DNA from: Bacteroidales bacterium
Lineage (GTDB): Bacteria > Bacteroidota > Bacteroidia > Bacteroidales > M50B96
DNA length: 64,000 nt
Direction of reading: 5' to 3'
NCBI GenBank assembly: GCA_021740905.1
Contig: JAIOYV010000012.1
Coordinates: 30,414-94,413 of the forward strand
Below the pieces are notes generated by a model. The model made no database searches. It was not told the origin of the DNA and saw only the letters and a program-made list of their open reading frames with translations. Made by a program: the position numbers and the translations under genes. Shown here piece by piece: positions 63,704 through 64,000 of the stretch; within the stretch, counting starts at the first letter, position 1, and every line of letters starts with the position of its first letter.

Positions 63704-64000
63704 TCGTATTTTGATTTTTCAAAGCCAAATATAGGTCAATAATTTCAATCGATAATCAATCAATCGCCTTCAACAAAAATTGAGTGTATTTTAAATAAGA
63801 TTATGATTTGAATTGCCCCTATCTAAATTTTTAGGTTTAATTTCGTGATTTTTAAATACCAGATCATAGCTGTCCGAAAGATTAATATAGGAATAAAGCC
63901 CGAAAATTCCAATTTTTGAAGCGCAAACTTTTAAAAAAAATTATGGGCTTTATTCCACTGCATAAAAGTATAAAAAATTCGACTTTCCCCTTGTTGAAAC
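63704..64000. other. Right-edge intergenic region with a perfect inverted repeat
   Basis: No gene is seen. GGAATAAAGCCC (63890-63901) and GGGCTTTATTCC (63945-63956) form a perfect 12-base inverted repeat with 43 bases between. It could be a transcription terminator of a gene beyond the edge or a protein-binding palindrome. Confidence 0.5.

Noticed and set aside
1..64000. tRNA, rRNA, tmRNA or known riboswitch
   Set aside because: I looked for rRNA-like blocks and cloverleaf TTCGA/GGTTCGAATCC arms and saw none; purC and other biosynthetic genes have no recognisable riboswitch upstream.

Overview
The window reads as chromosome of a Bacteroidota bacterium, probably a Bacteroidales-type lineage (inference). 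The grounds are: five secreted proteins ending in a type IX secretion (T9SS) type A sorting domain with the F/Y-PNP motif; GEVED and PKD domain proteins; TAnnTTTG -7 promoter boxes in place of TATAAT; the long form of IspG; a NhaD antiporter; and weak ribosome-binding sites. No rRNA, tRNA, CRISPR array, intact transposon or prophage was seen.

Layout. 1-5 kb: the start of a nucleotidyltransferase gene, mazG, phoH, an unknown three-helix membrane protein, a free-standing four-helix-bundle protein, and purC. 5-14 kb: secreted proteins, including a lipoprotein/outer-membrane pair and two tandem, closely related giant GEVED-PKD-T9SS proteins. 14.4-14.9 kb: a decayed delta-60-repeat gene. 15-19.4 kb: a C1 peptidase, polyphosphate kinase and a TrpG/PabA amidotransferase. 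19.8-22.8 kb: the shikimate operon aroB-aroD-aroA, with each junction overlapping by one base. 22.8-26 kb: a large single-chain restriction-modification protein. 26-30 kb: a T9SS protein and a DUF255 thioredoxin-fold protein. 29.9-32.3 kb: an ECF sigma factor followed by a protein with an inner-membrane helix, a long acidic linker and an outer-membrane barrel. 32.4-36.8 kb: a CDGSH protein, ispG, a sulfide:quinone oxidoreductase and a 52-residue aromatic/basic small protein. 37-42 kb: an acetyltransferase, an EEP-family hydrolase, exbB-exbD-tonB and nhaD. 42.5-45 kb: prfH, a metallophosphatase, a DksA-like protein, and an antitoxin followed by a broken toxin. 45-53.8 kb: T9SS proteins including a PNGase F-like protein, yebC, a di-heme peroxidase, a heptose-phosphate adenylyltransferase and folB. 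54-56 kb: an AT-rich island with a three-gene unit containing a TIGR04255-family protein, plus a lone antitoxin-like gene. 56-64 kb: membrane proteins, a DEAD-box helicase, a YdeI-like protein, an AlbA/Schlafen-type regulator and a GH2 glycosidase.

Most of the window is housekeeping, envelope and secretion functions. ExbB-ExbD-TonB supplies energy to outer-membrane transport, T9SS substrates decorate or leave the cell surface, and the sigma/barrel pair looks like a route for outer-membrane signals to reach transcription. The sulfide:quinone oxidoreductase and di-heme peroxidase suggest a sulfidic, low-oxygen habitat (inference).

The least explained parts are the sigma/dual-membrane protein pair, the TIGR04255 three-gene unit, the small protein after the sulfide:quinone oxidoreductase, the PNGase F-like protein interrupted by an LamG-like domain, and a set of intergenic elements built from degenerate 7-20 base repeats, often arranged as imperfect inverted arms.
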